DNA from: Sulfuriferula sp.
GTDB taxonomy: Bacteria > Pseudomonadota > Gammaproteobacteria > Burkholderiales > Sulfuriferulaceae
DNA: 64,000 nt
Assembly: GCA_031291235.1 (NCBI GenBank)
Contig: JARLJL010000013.1
Span: 186,001-250,000, forward strand
Direction: 5' to 3'
The position numbers were made by a program, and so were the translations under genes. The notes under the pieces are model-generated. The model did no database searches and was not told where the DNA came from. It was given only the letters and a program-made list of their open reading frames with translations. Every line of letters starts with the position of its first letter. The stretch's first letter is position 1. Below are positions 26,769-35,896 of the stretch, piece by piece.

Positions 26769-27620
26769 TCAATGCCTGTTCAATCCAATCACGCCAGCCT
26801 TACGCAGTTCGATGTGTCCCAAATCCATCATTTTCCAGCGTCCGCCCCAACGTAACCCCAATGATTCAGCCACTTCGCCATACAATTGATACCCCCGCAT
26901 TGCCCATGGGTCTTTCTCCGAAATAATCAGTTTGCCATCCCGACTAAAAGCACAGTCAGCTGCCAACCCAAACTGGTGATAACTCTGAAACGCACCCGCA
27001 TTCGTGACACTCGATCCCATGCTGGCCAGCTTATTCTGACGCTGTGGACTGCGGTAGCCTTCCAGCATGGCCATGTCATAGCCGTAACGCTCTTTCATGA
27101 TCTTGAATACCAGCAATATGCGTTGTGAAAAATCGCTATCAAGCAACTGCCAATCACGGCTTGCATCAACTAGTGCGGGCCTGATCTGCAATACCTCCTC
27201 TGTCACAAACATTTCCGGCGGCAAAGGCGCTGGCGGTACCAGTAACTCGCCCTGCAGCAGCTCTGTCACCTGATCGTTTTGCTTGTGCGCATGCGTATCG
27301 TCGTACCCATCCAGAAAATTTCTGCCGGCAAATAGCCACACCATTGCTGCCGGCAACAAAAGCAGGCTCACTGCAAAAATCAGCACACCGATATGACGGC
27401 TTATACTTTTCTGAATGCTGGTACTGATTTCATTTACCAGCGCACGCAGCAAATTCAGATTGCTCGCGAGACTTATGTGCGACACACCATATTTCTCGTT
27501 AATTTTCACTCTTGTACGTGCAATCGCCTTTATGACCCCCACCCTGACATCTGAAAACAATATCAGCCAGATCACGCCGCTCATTAAAGTAAAATACACA
27601 AGCAAGCCCAGATAAATCAC
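26769..27620 (-). CDS. M15-family peptidase resembling T6SS TagX
   Basis: 283 residues; GTG start at 27620. Membrane helices at about 3-22 and 78-98 anchor it, leaving a periplasmic C-terminal M15 domain (about 165-280). Zinc ligand motifs are present: SYHQFGLAADCAF (His and Asp) and LGHIEL (second His), with MLEGYRSPQRQNKL before them. TagX in Acinetobacter is an anchored M15-type L,D-endopeptidase needed to open the cell wall for T6SS assembly; the same role is inferred from domain order and neighbourhood. It is the first gene of the T6SS block on this strand. Confidence 0.85.
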   Translation of the reverse strand: MIYLGLLVYFTLMSGVIWLILFSDVRVGVIKAIARTRVKINEKYGVSHISLASNLNLLRALVNEISTSIQKSISRHIGVLIFAVSLLLLPAAMVWLFAGRNFLDGYDDTHAHKQNDQVTELLQGELLVPPAPLPPEMFVTEEVLQIRPALVDASRDWQLLDSDFSQRILLVFKIMKERYGYDMAMLEGYRSPQRQNKLASMGSSVTNAGAFQSYHQFGLAADCAFSRDGKLIISEKDPWAMRGYQLYGEVAESLGLRWGGRWKMMDLGHIELRKAGVIGLNRH

Positions 27621-27760
27621 GGTCTCTAACCCAAGAAATCATTTATACACACAAACAGCCATATCGCGTTTTCCTTGATTTATATGCTATGTACGACATT
27701 GGAAAACGCACGATGCGACCGGCACGTCCGTAGCGCAATCAGTACCGATCAACATCGTCA

Positions 27761-27800
27761 GTCTGTCTATATACAAATTAAATCCTACGTATATACAGAC
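27761..27800. repeat. Imperfect inverted repeat upstream of the T6SS block
   Basis: GTCTGTCTATATAC (27761-27774) and GTATATACAGAC (27789-27800) are inverted copies apart from a two-base insertion. This is the form of a regulator operator, about 140 bases upstream of the first T6SS gene. Confidence 0.5.
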
Positions 27801-27863
27801 AAAATCCGTAATAGATTATCTTAAAAAAACCATATTGTCTTGTGAAAAATGGAAGCTGTCTCA

Positions 27864-27904
27864 AAAATGCAAAAAGTGATAGGCAAACCCATCTCTTGCA
27901 TTTT
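27864..27904. repeat. 9-bp perfect inverted repeat
   Basis: AAAATGCAA at 27864-27872 and TTGCATTTT at 27896-27904, separated by 23 bases. It could be an operator or a remnant of a small mobile element; no transposase remnant is visible. Confidence 0.4.
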
Positions 27905-28061
27905 CAGAATCCATATAATCAGGTGAATAAATCGGAATTGTCCGCAGCATAAATTCGAAATTTTCGAATCATCTAACGCTGAACGCGCTCACGAACAAAT
28001 TTTGAATGCAGAAAACAGTATGCTTACGAGAGGGGGAGAAAACATCGAAAATTGACAGAAA

Positions 28062-28096
28062 ATAAAAAAGGGCTGGATACAATCCAACCCTTTTTA
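28062..28096 (-). terminator. Intrinsic terminator of tRNA-Thr(TGT), bidirectional form
   Basis: Stem arms 28070-28078 and 28082-28090 (nine pairs, one G-T) with a three-base loop. Six T residues follow on the minus strand, and a T tract is also present on the plus side. Confidence 0.85.
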
Positions 28097-28100
28097 TTTG

Positions 28101-28176
<76 letters not shown>

Positions 28177-28186
28177 GTAGCGCGCT

Positions 28187-28215
28187 ATTATGCCATTCTC
28201 AGGAAAAATGGTCAA
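28187..28215 (-). promoter_or_regulatory. Sigma70 promoter of tRNA-Thr(TGT)
   Basis: On the minus strand, TTGACC (28210-28215) and CATAAT (28187-28192) are separated by 17 bases, ending about 10 bases before the tRNA 5' end. Confidence 0.72.
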
Positions 28216-28268
28216 AAGGAAAACTGTGAAACGCCCATCGTCACATCGAAACAGGCGAACAATCTAGC

Positions 28269-28685
28269 CTATTTAACAATTTGCAGTTTCGGTTTGGTTG
28301 GTTTGGGTGAAGTGGGTGGATCCGTGTCAGTTACCGCTGCATTCGTCATATCGGTTTTATCTGCGACCTGTTCAGACGACACTTCAAAACCCAACCCTTC
28401 GCCATTTTCCCTGGAAAAAATTCCCGCCACGGCAGCGATCGGAATTTCCAGCTGCCGGGATACCCCATTAAAACGCGCTGAAAATTGTATCCAGTCGTTA
28501 TCCATTAACATACCGTGCGTAGCGTTCGGCGACAAGTTAAGTACAATTTGCCCATCCTTGACGTATTCCAGCGGCACACGCGTATGGCTATCTACCTTCA
28601 CCGACAAATACGGTGTGAAGCTGTTATCGATACACCATTCATAAATTGCGCGTATCAAATAGGGTTTGGTAGATTTATCGGACAT
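28269..28685 (-). CDS. sspB: ClpXP specificity-enhancing factor SspB
   Basis: Adaptor that delivers ssrA-tagged and other substrates to ClpXP. 138 residues. The folded domain covers about 1-105 (YLIRAIYEWCIDNSFTPYL, VPLEYVKDGQIVLNLSPNA, FSARFNGVSRQLEIPI, all typical). A Pro/Thr-rich linker and a terminal ClpX-binding motif (KPKLQIVK) follow, so the tethering peptide is intact. It lies three bases downstream of sspA, as in most proteobacteria. Confidence 0.96.
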   Translation of the reverse strand: MSDKSTKPYLIRAIYEWCIDNSFTPYLSVKVDSHTRVPLEYVKDGQIVLNLSPNATHGMLMDNDWIQFSARFNGVSRQLEIPIAAVAGIFSRENGEGLGFEVSSEQVADKTDMTNAAVTDTDPPTSPKPTKPKLQIVK

Positions 28686-28688
28686 GAT

Positions 28689-29288
28689 TTACTTGCGCAT
28701 CGCTTTTTCATTAGGTGTCAACGCATCGATAAAAGCAGGGCGGCTAAACAAGCGCTCGGCGTACTTCAACAGATTCACTGCCTGCTTCGGCAACTGAATA
28801 TCATAATGCTCCAGACGCCACAATAACGGTGCAATCGCGACATCAAGCATGGAAAAATCATCATTGAGCATGAATTTCTGCTTGGCAAAAATCGGTGCAA
28901 TTTGTGTCAGGTTATCGCGAACCACGATACGCGCTTTGTCCGCAGCGCTCTTGCTGCCATGTTCAATCGCATTGACGTGGCTGAACAAATCCTGTTCGAA
29001 TGTGAACAGGAACAAACGTGCGCGCGCGCGCATGACAGGATCTGCCGGCATCAATTGCGGATGCGGAAAACGTTCATCAATATACTCATTAATGATATTG
29101 GCCTCGTACAGCACCAAGTCGCGCTCTACCAATACCGGTACCCGATTATACGGGTTCATCAACGCAAGATCCTCGGGCTTGTTTTGCAAGTCCACGTCGA
29201 TAACTTCGAAATCCATGCCCTTTTCAAACAGGACGATACGGCAGCGTTGGCTATATGGGCAAGTATTGCCAGAATACAACGTCATCAT
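28689..29288 (-). CDS. sspA: Stringent starvation protein A
   Basis: RNA-polymerase-associated protein with a glutathione S-transferase fold. In E. coli it alters transcription in stationary phase and aids acid tolerance. 199 residues: the thioredoxin-like domain (MTLYSGNTCPYSQRCRIVL) and the helical domain are complete, and the Pro-rich NPYNRVPVLVERDLVLYEANII segment is family-typical. Glutathione-binding residues are not expected to be functional. Forms an operon with sspB, downstream of petABC after a hairpin. Confidence 0.95.
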   Translation of the reverse strand: MMTLYSGNTCPYSQRCRIVLFEKGMDFEVIDVDLQNKPEDLALMNPYNRVPVLVERDLVLYEANIINEYIDERFPHPQLMPADPVMRARARLFLFTFEQDLFSHVNAIEHGSKSAADKARIVVRDNLTQIAPIFAKQKFMLNDDFSMLDVAIAPLLWRLEHYDIQLPKQAVNLLKYAERLFSRPAFIDALTPNEKAMRK

Positions 29289-29310
29289 AATGATTACCCT
29301 AAAATAACAT

Positions 29311-29332
29311 GGCCGACGGATGTCCGTCGGCC
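29311..29332 (-). terminator. Hairpin between petC and sspA
   Basis: A perfect 10-bp stem (29311-29320 with 29323-29332) and a two-base loop, followed on the minus strand by a weak T tract (TTATTTTA). Probably a partial terminator or RNA-stabilising structure that lets some petABC transcription reach sspAB. Confidence 0.6.
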
Positions 29333-29369
29333 GTAAAAAACCACGCTAAATCACGCAAAAACGAATGAC

Positions 29370-30086
29370 TTAGTGAATATCTTTCCAGTACTCTTGTTTC
29401 AGATAATAGGCGAATACAAAGAATATTCCCAGGAACAACAATACCATGATACCCACTTCCATACGTTTGATTTTAGCAGGTTCAGACATCCAGGTTAAGT
29501 AGTTTACCAAATCACCTACAGCAGCATTATATTCTGCTGGGGTAAGCGATCCAGGTGTCACCAGCTCGAACTCGGGCTTGGCATTTGCGTCATGTTCACC
29601 GTGAGACTCTTTCAGCGCTTGCTCACCTTGCAAACCGTACAGTACAAATGGCATGCCTACTTTCTCAAACACAGTGTTGTTCCATCCGGTTGGACGGGAA
29701 CTGTCGAGATAGAAACTGCGCAAGTAAGTGTACAGCCAGTCTGGGCTACGCGAACGTGCAATCACGGACAAATCAGGAGGAACTGCGCCAAACCATTTTT
29801 TTGCATCCTTCGGATCCATGGCGATGCTCATGATGTTACCCACCTTGTCGGTAGCAAACATCAGATTGCCCTTGATTTGATCCTTGGTCAGGCCGACATC
29901 TTCCAGACGCGAGTAACGCATTGCATTTGCGCTATGGCAAGTCAGGCAGTAGTTGGTAAAAATCCTTGCTCCGCGTTGAATCGAAGCGTAATCCCCTAAG
30001 TTTATTGGCGCCTTGTCCAGATGCACATGTTCCGACGCGAACGCGGTCAACGGTGCAAATAACAATGCTAGTAGAAATTTCTTCAT
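29370..30086 (-). CDS. petC: Cytochrome c1 of the bc1 complex
   Basis: Heme subunit that passes electrons from the Rieske protein to soluble cytochrome c. 238 residues: signal peptide (FLLALLFAPLTAFA), heme motif CLTCH at 47-51, and a C-terminal anchor helix (MVLLFLGIFFVFAYYL). SIAMDPKDAKKWFG and PPDLSVIARSR are family-typical. The ATG overlaps the petB stop by one base (TAATG), so it is translationally coupled. Confidence 0.96.
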   Translation of the reverse strand: MKKFLLALLFAPLTAFASEHVHLDKAPINLGDYASIQRGARIFTNYCLTCHSANAMRYSRLEDVGLTKDQIKGNLMFATDKVGNIMSIAMDPKDAKKWFGAVPPDLSVIARSRSPDWLYTYLRSFYLDSSRPTGWNNTVFEKVGMPFVLYGLQGEQALKESHGEHDANAKPEFELVTPGSLTPAEYNAAVGDLVNYLTWMSEPAKIKRMEVGIMVLLFLGIFFVFAYYLKQEYWKDIH

Positions 30087-31309
30087 TATTCAGGAATCCT
30101 TTCTGGCACAGGTTTGGTCTTATCGATTTTGGTATACCACGGCATGAATATAAAGAAGCTGAAATAAATCACACTGAATATACGAGCCATCATGGTATAG
30201 GTAGGTGTCGGTGCTTGGGTACCCAAGTAACCGAGGCCGATAAAGCTGATGATGAACAGTGTCAATATGGATTTATACAAAGTGCCGCGATAACGGATGG
30301 ATTTAACTTTGGAACGATCCAGCCATGGCAGGAAGAACATGATCATCACGCCGGCACCCATACCAACCACGCCCATGAGCTTATCAGGCACGGCACGCAG
30401 AATCGCGTAGAACGGTGTGAAATACCACAATGGAACAATGTGTTCTGGCGTTTTGAATGGGTTCGCAGGGATGAAGTTATCGGGTTCCAGGAACCAGCCA
30501 CCCATCTCCGGCGCAAAAAACACGATTGCGCTAAACACCATCAGGAACACAACCACACCCATGATATCTTTCACCGAGTAATACGGGTGGAAAGGAATAC
30601 CATCCAGCGGAATATGCGTAACCGGGTCTTTGTGTTTCTTGATTTCAATACCTTCAGGATTGTTCGATCCGACTTCGTGCAATGCAATAATGTGTGCAGC
30701 AACCAAGCCCACCAGCACCAGCGGCAGTGCAATGACGTGGAATGCAAAGAAACGATTCAACGTAGCATCAGACACCACGAAATCGCCGCGTATCCATAAT
30801 GACAAGGCATCGCCGATGACAGGAATCGCGCCGAACAGGGAAATAATCACCTGCGCACCCCAGAACGACATCTGACCCCATGGCAACAAATAGCCCATGA
30901 ATGCTTCAGCCATCAGTGCCAGATATATCATCATACCGAACACCCAGATCAATTCGCGCGGCTTACGATATGAACCGTACATCAAGCCACGGAACATGTG
31001 CAGATAAACCACAACGAAGAACATGGAAGCACCGGTCGAGTGCATATAGCGTATCAACCAGCCCCATTCCACATCATTCATGATGTATTCAACCGATGCA
31101 AAAGCAAGCGTTGCATCAGGCTTGTAATTCATGGTCAGGAAAATACCGGTAACAATTTGTATCACCAGTACCAACAGGGCAAGCGAACCGAAGAAATACC
31201 AGAAATTAAAGTTTTTTGGCGCGTAGTATTCCGACAGATGCGTTTTCCAGTTAGAGGTCAACGGGAAACGCTCATCTATCCAACCAACAAATTTTTGCAT
31301 AGTGCTCAT
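30086..31309 (-). CDS. petB: Cytochrome b of the bc1 complex
   Basis: Integral membrane quinol-oxidising subunit with hemes bL and bH. 407 residues with about eight membrane helices. The paired heme histidines appear in helices such as RYMHSTGASMFFVVVYLHMFR and FFAFHVIALPLVLVGLVAAH. The quinol-site PEWY-type loop reads VPLWYFTPFY. This is the long single-chain cytochrome b, not the split b6/subunit IV form. Between petA and petC. Confidence 0.97.
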   Translation of the reverse strand: MSTMQKFVGWIDERFPLTSNWKTHLSEYYAPKNFNFWYFFGSLALLVLVIQIVTGIFLTMNYKPDATLAFASVEYIMNDVEWGWLIRYMHSTGASMFFVVVYLHMFRGLMYGSYRKPRELIWVFGMMIYLALMAEAFMGYLLPWGQMSFWGAQVIISLFGAIPVIGDALSLWIRGDFVVSDATLNRFFAFHVIALPLVLVGLVAAHIIALHEVGSNNPEGIEIKKHKDPVTHIPLDGIPFHPYYSVKDIMGVVVFLMVFSAIVFFAPEMGGWFLEPDNFIPANPFKTPEHIVPLWYFTPFYAILRAVPDKLMGVVGMGAGVMIMFFLPWLDRSKVKSIRYRGTLYKSILTLFIISFIGLGYLGTQAPTPTYTMMARIFSVIYFSFFIFMPWYTKIDKTKPVPERIPE

Positions 31310-31312
31310 TAA

Positions 31313-31906
31313 TTAGGCTCCTTTCGCATCTTCACCAACCAAAATACGAGTCTCAGTCAGGTATTTATGGGGGGGAACTTGCATGTTTAGCGGGGCAGGC
31401 ACGTTCTTGTAAACACGCGCAGCCAGATCGTAACGGGAACCGTGGCATGGGCAGAACCAGCCACCGTCCCAATCCGGACCCAAGTCCGCAGGAGCTAATT
31501 CTGGACGGAATGTTGGAGAGCAACCTAAGTGGGTACAGATACCAACCACAACCAAATATGCTGGTTTGATAGAACGATTTTCATTCTGGCAATAAGTCGG
31601 CTGTTGCGGTTGTTCAGATTTAGGATCGGACATCTTGGCATCGTTTTTAGGTAACGTTGCCAGCATATCCTTGGTGCGATTCACGATCCATACCGGTTTA
31701 CCTTGCCATTCTATGGCGAGTAACATACCGGATTCAACCTTGCTGATATCCACTTCGACTGGTGCGCCGGCTGCTTTTGCACGTTCGCTAGGTAACATGC
31801 TCATCACAAAAGGCGTCAACACAGCCACCCCTGCCACGCCACCCATTGCTGTGGTAGCAGCGACAAGAAAGCGGCGTTTGCTGCGATCCACTTGCTGATT
31901 ACTCAT
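31313..31906 (-). CDS. petA: Rieske iron-sulfur subunit of the bc1 complex
   Basis: Carries the [2Fe-2S] cluster that accepts the first electron from quinol. 197 residues: a twin-arginine-type N-terminus (RSKRRFLVAATT) with a membrane helix at about 15-33, then the soluble domain. Cluster motifs CTHLGC and CPCHGS supply two Cys and two His plus the disulfide cysteines. First gene of petABC; a 23-bp palindrome lies upstream. Confidence 0.97.
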   Translation of the reverse strand: MSNQQVDRSKRRFLVAATTAMGGVAGVAVLTPFVMSMLPSERAKAAGAPVEVDISKVESGMLLAIEWQGKPVWIVNRTKDMLATLPKNDAKMSDPKSEQPQQPTYCQNENRSIKPAYLVVVGICTHLGCSPTFRPELAPADLGPDWDGGWFCPCHGSRYDLAARVYKNVPAPLNMQVPPHKYLTETRILVGEDAKGA

Positions 31907-31949
31907 AATTCATCCCTATTTAGGTTACGCAAACTTAAAAACTTTTCTA

Positions 31950-31972
31950 TTTTACCTAAATTTTAGGTAAAA
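31950..31972. promoter_or_regulatory. 23-bp palindrome upstream of petA, putative operator
   Basis: TTTTACCTAAA, one central T, then TTTAGGTAAAA: perfect 11-bp arms, 44 bases before petA and 110 bases before the divergent protease. A related half site TTTAGGTTA occurs at 31919-31927. On the petA strand it overlaps a TAAAAT that could be a -10 element, so a repressor site is likely. The regulator is not identifiable. Confidence 0.6.
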
Positions 31973-32081
31973 CAGAAAGCCCCATTTTCATATTAATTTG
32001 CTGACTCTCGACTGACGACCACTCGCCCCGCCCATATCCTGTATAATTTGCTGTAATAAATAACATTTTCGAGCCGTCAAG

Positions 32082-33233
32082 ATGCGTAAATTCTGGTTGT
32101 TATTCTCCCAAAGCGCCACGATCGCGCTAGGCGTTTTATTAGTCATTACTCTATTTAAGCCTGAATGGCGAGTCTGGCATAACCCGACAGAAGGAAGCAG
32201 CAATATATCCAGCACGAGTCCCGTCGCTCCCGGCTCGTATCGTTATGCAGCCAACAAGGCCATACCGTCTGTGGTTAATATTTTCACCAGCAAAGCCATT
32301 CGCACTACCGTCCCGCCCATTACCAACAACCCTTTGTTCAACCACTTTTTTGGCGGACAGGCCAAATCGCGTACTCAACGAGTCAGCAACCTGGGCTCCG
32401 GCGTCATCGTCAGTCCCAATGGATATATTTTAACCAACCATCATGTCGTTGAGTCTGCAGATGAAATTCAAGTGGCCTTGCACGATGGACGCACCTTACT
32501 GGCCAAAGTAGTGGGTACCGACCCGGAAACCGATCTGGCTGTATTAAAAATCGACGCCAACCACTTGCCGGCCATTACCTTCAGCCAGTCCGATCAAGCC
32601 AGCATCGGCGACGTCGTGCTGGCCATAGGCGATCCTTTCGGCGTCGGCCAAACCGTGACCATGGGCATCATCAGCGCACTGGGCCGCTCCCATCTGGGTA
32701 TCAATACGTTTGAAGATTTCATCCAGACCGATGCCGCTATCAACCCTGGCAATTCAGGCGGTCCGCTGGTCGATACCAACGGCAACCTCATCGGCATTAA
32801 CAGCGCAATTTACTCGCGTACCGGCGGCTCTCAGGGCATAGGCTTTGCAATACCTGCCAATCTGGTCGCCATCGTCATGAAACAGATCATAGAACATGGC
32901 GAAGTTATCCGCGGATGGATGGGCATAGAAGTACAAGACCTGACCCCCGAGCTTGCCGAATCATTCAAACTGAAAAATGACGACGGTGCACTGATTGCCG
33001 GAATACTGCGCGGAGGACCGGCGGATCGCGCCAACATTCACCCTGGCGACGTATTACTCAGCGTCGACAATCAGACCGTAACCGACTCAGGCGCCCTGCT
33101 CAATCAGATCGCAGCATTGAAACCCGGACAAAAAACAAGCATTAAATTACTGCACCGCGACAAGCTGCTTACCACCACAGTCACCATTGCGCGCCGTCCC
33201 AAGCTGGAAACCGGAACGGAAAATACGCCTTGA
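32082..33233 (+). CDS. Do-like serine protease, membrane-anchored with one PDZ domain
   Basis: 383 residues of the HtrA/Deg family, which handles misfolded envelope proteins or senses stress. The uncleaved N-terminal helix (about 7-25) and single PDZ domain (about 270-375) give a DegS-like layout. The protease domain has the catalytic triad His121 (LTNHHVV), Asp151 (ETDLAVLKI) and Ser225 (GNSGGPL). A TATAAT lies at 32042-32047 without a good -35 box. Convergent with zwf. DegS versus DegQ function cannot be separated by sequence alone. Confidence 0.93.
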   Translation: MRKFWLLFSQSATIALGVLLVITLFKPEWRVWHNPTEGSSNISSTSPVAPGSYRYAANKAIPSVVNIFTSKAIRTTVPPITNNPLFNHFFGGQAKSRTQRVSNLGSGVIVSPNGYILTNHHVVESADEIQVALHDGRTLLAKVVGTDPETDLAVLKIDANHLPAITFSQSDQASIGDVVLAIGDPFGVGQTVTMGIISALGRSHLGINTFEDFIQTDAAINPGNSGGPLVDTNGNLIGINSAIYSRTGGSQGIGFAIPANLVAIVMKQIIEHGEVIRGWMGIEVQDLTPELAESFKLKNDDGALIAGILRGGPADRANIHPGDVLLSVDNQTVTDSGALLNQIAALKPGQKTSIKLLHRDKLLTTTVTIARRPKLETGTENTP

Positions 33234-33253
33234 GGATATCCGCCATATTTTCA

Positions 33254-34735
33254 TTATAAATAATTGCGCCACTCCTGATCTTCCGAATCGAATAACCGAT
33301 TCGCCTCCAGCGGCCCCCAGATACCTGCTGGATAGGTATGAATGAAATCGCGTTCCTGTGCCCAGCTTTTCAGGATGGGATCGACTACACGCCAGGCCCA
33401 CTCTACTTCGTCAAAACGGATAAACAATGTGCGGTCACCGCCTATCACATCCAGCAACAGCGTCTCGTAAGCGTCCAGCTGCGCCTCACCCTCCTGGCGA
33501 TAACCGGCATCCAGCGACACAACTCTGGTATCCATATCCAGACCGGGCTGCTTAACATGCACTTCCATATGCATACTTTCTTCCGGCTGTATCGACAACA
33601 CTATCCAGTTGGGCGAGATCACTTCCAGAGGGGTGGTACGAAACAGCTGCTGCGGCGGATGCCTGAAGCGTATCGCCACCATGGACTTGGCTTCAGCCAT
33701 GCGCTTGCCGGTACGCAAATAAAACGGTACGCCGCGCCAGCGCCAGTTATCGACATAAAACTTGGCTGCAATAAAGGTTTCTGTCAACGAATTGGCTTCG
33801 ACACCGGGTTCCGATTGATAGCCTTGCACCACCTCCCCGCCAATAGTGCCTTGCGCATATTGCGCACGAAAAGCATGCGCATGCACCGACCGCTTGCTAA
33901 TCGGACGAATCGAACGCAATACCTTGACCTTTTCATCGCGTAGCGCATCCGCCTCCAGCACCGGCGGCGGCTCCATTGCCACAACAGTCAGCAGCTGCAT
34001 CAAGTGATTCTGCAACATATCGCGCATCGCGCCTGCCTTGTCATAGTAATCGGCGCGATTTTCTATCCCCATGGTTTCCGCTACCGTAATTTGTACGTGA
34101 TCGATAAAATTACGATTCCACAGTGGTTCGATCAAGGTATTGGCAAAGCGGAACACCAGCAAATTCTGCACGGTGTCCTTGCCCAGATAATGATCGATAC
34201 GGAAAATCTGCTCCTCGTCGAAATGCTGATGCAGCAATTTATTCAACGCCTGGGCCGATTCGATGTCTTCGCCGAAAGGTTTTTCCACCACCACTCGGTG
34301 CAATCCGCGCGGTTTCGATAACCCGGACCGATCGAGATTTTTGATCACACCAGTAAAGTCAGTAGGCTTGACCGCCAAATAGAAAACGACATTTGAACAA
34401 ACCCCCATACGCGGCTTGCCCAGCTCCTCCTTCAGGCGATGATACGCCTCGACATCATGCAATTCGCCGCGTATATAACTGAAACGTGCCACAAACTTCT
34501 CGCAAATCGATTCATCGCACTTGTCCTGCAATTTCTCCTTAAGCAACGCCCTGACATGATTGCTCCATGCCAGATTATCCCAATCGCGTCGCCCCAGCGC
34601 GATAAAGTTCATGCTTTCCGGCAAGCGCTTGGCTGTTTCCAGCCGGTACAACGCGGGTATCAGCTTTTTGGTCGCGAGATTGCCTGTCGCACCAAAAATC
34701 ACGAAATTGCATGGAAAACCCAGTTCATCGCTCAT
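33254..34735 (-). CDS. zwf: Glucose-6-phosphate 1-dehydrogenase
   Basis: Oxidises glucose-6-phosphate to 6-phosphogluconolactone with NADP, the entry to the oxidative pentose phosphate pathway. 493 residues: N-terminal dinucleotide motif [15 protein letters not shown] at about 15-29 and active-site [13 protein letters not shown] with the catalytic His. The ATG overlaps the gnd stop by 4 bases, so gnd and zwf form one unit. Confidence 0.98.
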   Translation of the reverse strand: MSDELGFPCNFVIFGATGNLATKKLIPALYRLETAKRLPESMNFIALGRRDWDNLAWSNHVRALLKEKLQDKCDESICEKFVARFSYIRGELHDVEAYHRLKEELGKPRMGVCSNVVFYLAVKPTDFTGVIKNLDRSGLSKPRGLHRVVVEKPFGEDIESAQALNKLLHQHFDEEQIFRIDHYLGKDTVQNLLVFRFANTLIEPLWNRNFIDHVQITVAETMGIENRADYYDKAGAMRDMLQNHLMQLLTVVAMEPPPVLEADALRDEKVKVLRSIRPISKRSVHAHAFRAQYAQGTIGGEVVQGYQSEPGVEANSLTETFIAAKFYVDNWRWRGVPFYLRTGKRMAEAKSMVAIRFRHPPQQLFRTTPLEVISPNWIVLSIQPEESMHMEVHVKQPGLDMDTRVVSLDAGYRQEGEAQLDAYETLLLDVIGGDRTLFIRFDEVEWAWRVVDPILKSWAQERDFIHTYPAGIWGPLEANRLFDSEDQEWRNYL

Positions 34736-35646
34736 ACACCCTCCTTGACGCCATGACCGCCGAAACCTTTACGCATCATCGCCAACAGCTTATCGGTATA
34801 CTCATGTTTACCCTGGCTGGCAAAACGCATCATCAAGGCCAGCGTCATTACCGGCACCGGCGTACCTTGCTCTACGGATTCCAACACCGTCCAGCGGCCT
34901 TCGCCGGAATCTGCGACGAAAGGGGCGATACTGTCCAGCGTCTGATCGGCCTGCAAAAACTCGGCTGTCAAATCCAGTAACCAGGAACGCACCACGCTGC
35001 CATGCCGCCACATTTCGCTCACAGCAGCCAGATCAATGCCAAATTCCTCTTTACCTTTGAGCAAGGACAATCCCTCAGCCAGCGCCTGCATCATGCCGTA
35101 CTCGATGCCGTTGTGCACCATTTTAACGAAGTGTCCGCTACCTACCGGGCCGCAATGCAGCCAGCCGGTCTCCGGCCCGGGCGCAAGAATTTTAATGAAA
35201 GGCGTGACATGCGCCACCGTATCGGCTTCGCCGCCGACCATAAGCGCATAACCGTTCGCCAGCCCCCACACGCCTCCCGACACCCCGGCATCCATGAAAC
35301 GCAAACCGCGTAGCGCCAGTTCGGCTGCATGACGCTGGCTATCCTTGTAAAAGGCATTGGCGCCGTCGACGACAATGTCGCCTGCCGACAATAACTCCGT
35401 CAGTTGCAGCAACGCCGCTTCGGTCGCATCGCCTGCCGGCAGCATCAGCCATACCACGCGCGGAGACGACAGTTTTGACACCATATCGGTCAGACTGTCG
35501 CACGCTGTGACATTGGTTTCCGCCTGCGCCAATTGCACTGCGACCTCGTGACTGCGATTCCACACCAGCACATTTGCACCGCCGCGCGCCATCCGCCGTG
35601 CCATGTTCGCACCCATTTTACCCAGGCCCAACAAACCGATTTGCAT
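34732..35646 (-). CDS. gnd: 6-phosphogluconate dehydrogenase, decarboxylating (short form)
   Basis: Converts 6-phosphogluconate to ribulose-5-phosphate. 304 residues, the short type rather than the ~470-residue enzyme. Rossmann motif [17 protein letters not shown] at the N-terminus, substrate motif [10 protein letters not shown] near residue 122 and catalytic Lys/Asn in [13 protein letters not shown] near 172. Short forms often prefer NAD; the cofactor cannot be proved here. First gene of gnd-zwf, with GAGGAG seven bases before the ATG. The phosphogluconolactonase gene pgl is not in the window. Confidence 0.95.
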   Translation of the reverse strand: MQIGLLGLGKMGANMARRMARGGANVLVWNRSHEVAVQLAQAETNVTACDSLTDMVSKLSSPRVVWLMLPAGDATEAALLQLTELLSAGDIVVDGANAFYKDSQRHAAELALRGLRFMDAGVSGGVWGLANGYALMVGGEADTVAHVTPFIKILAPGPETGWLHCGPVGSGHFVKMVHNGIEYGMMQALAEGLSLLKGKEEFGIDLAAVSEMWRHGSVVRSWLLDLTAEFLQADQTLDSIAPFVADSGEGRWTVLESVEQGTPVPVMTLALMMRFASQGKHEYTDKLLAMMRKGFGGHGVKEGV

Positions 35647-35844
35647 ATTATTGTCTCCTCATGATTGCGCCATAACGTTGAAACAGCATACACCAATCCC
35701 AAATCCGAAATCATCCTAATCGGGCAAGCACCCATTAAATATAGCGCATAATTTTGAATTTTAATGACACAACAAACGCGCCAACGGTTAACCAAGCAAC
35801 TTAATGATGGAATGAGCAGCACGCGTACGGCGCCGCAAACAAAA

Positions 35845-35873
35845 CAGGCATCCGGCCATAAGCGGGATGCCTG
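35845..35873 (-). terminator. Terminator of the alaA-hom-thrC-GST operon
   Basis: Nine-pair stem (35845-35853 with 35865-35873) followed on the minus strand by TTTTGTTTG, 24 bases past the last stop. Confidence 0.75.
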
Positions 35874-35896
35874 AATTTCGGGGGAGATACGGCAGG

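Larger units (their letters stand above)
27621..28061. other. AT-rich intergenic region upstream of the T6SS block
   Basis: About 440 bases with no convincing gene. It must hold the promoter of the T6SS transcript reading left. No sigma54 GG-N10-GC element was found by eye, nor a clean sigma70 promoter. Two inverted repeats are present and listed separately. Confidence 0.6.

Noticed and set aside
27621-28061. Sigma54 promoter before the T6SS block
   Set aside because: No TGGCAC-N5-TTGC element on the minus strand by eye.
27621-28100. tRNA-Thr as integration site of the T6SS block
   Set aside because: No copy of the tRNA 3' end was found near 11.4 kb, and no integrase is present.
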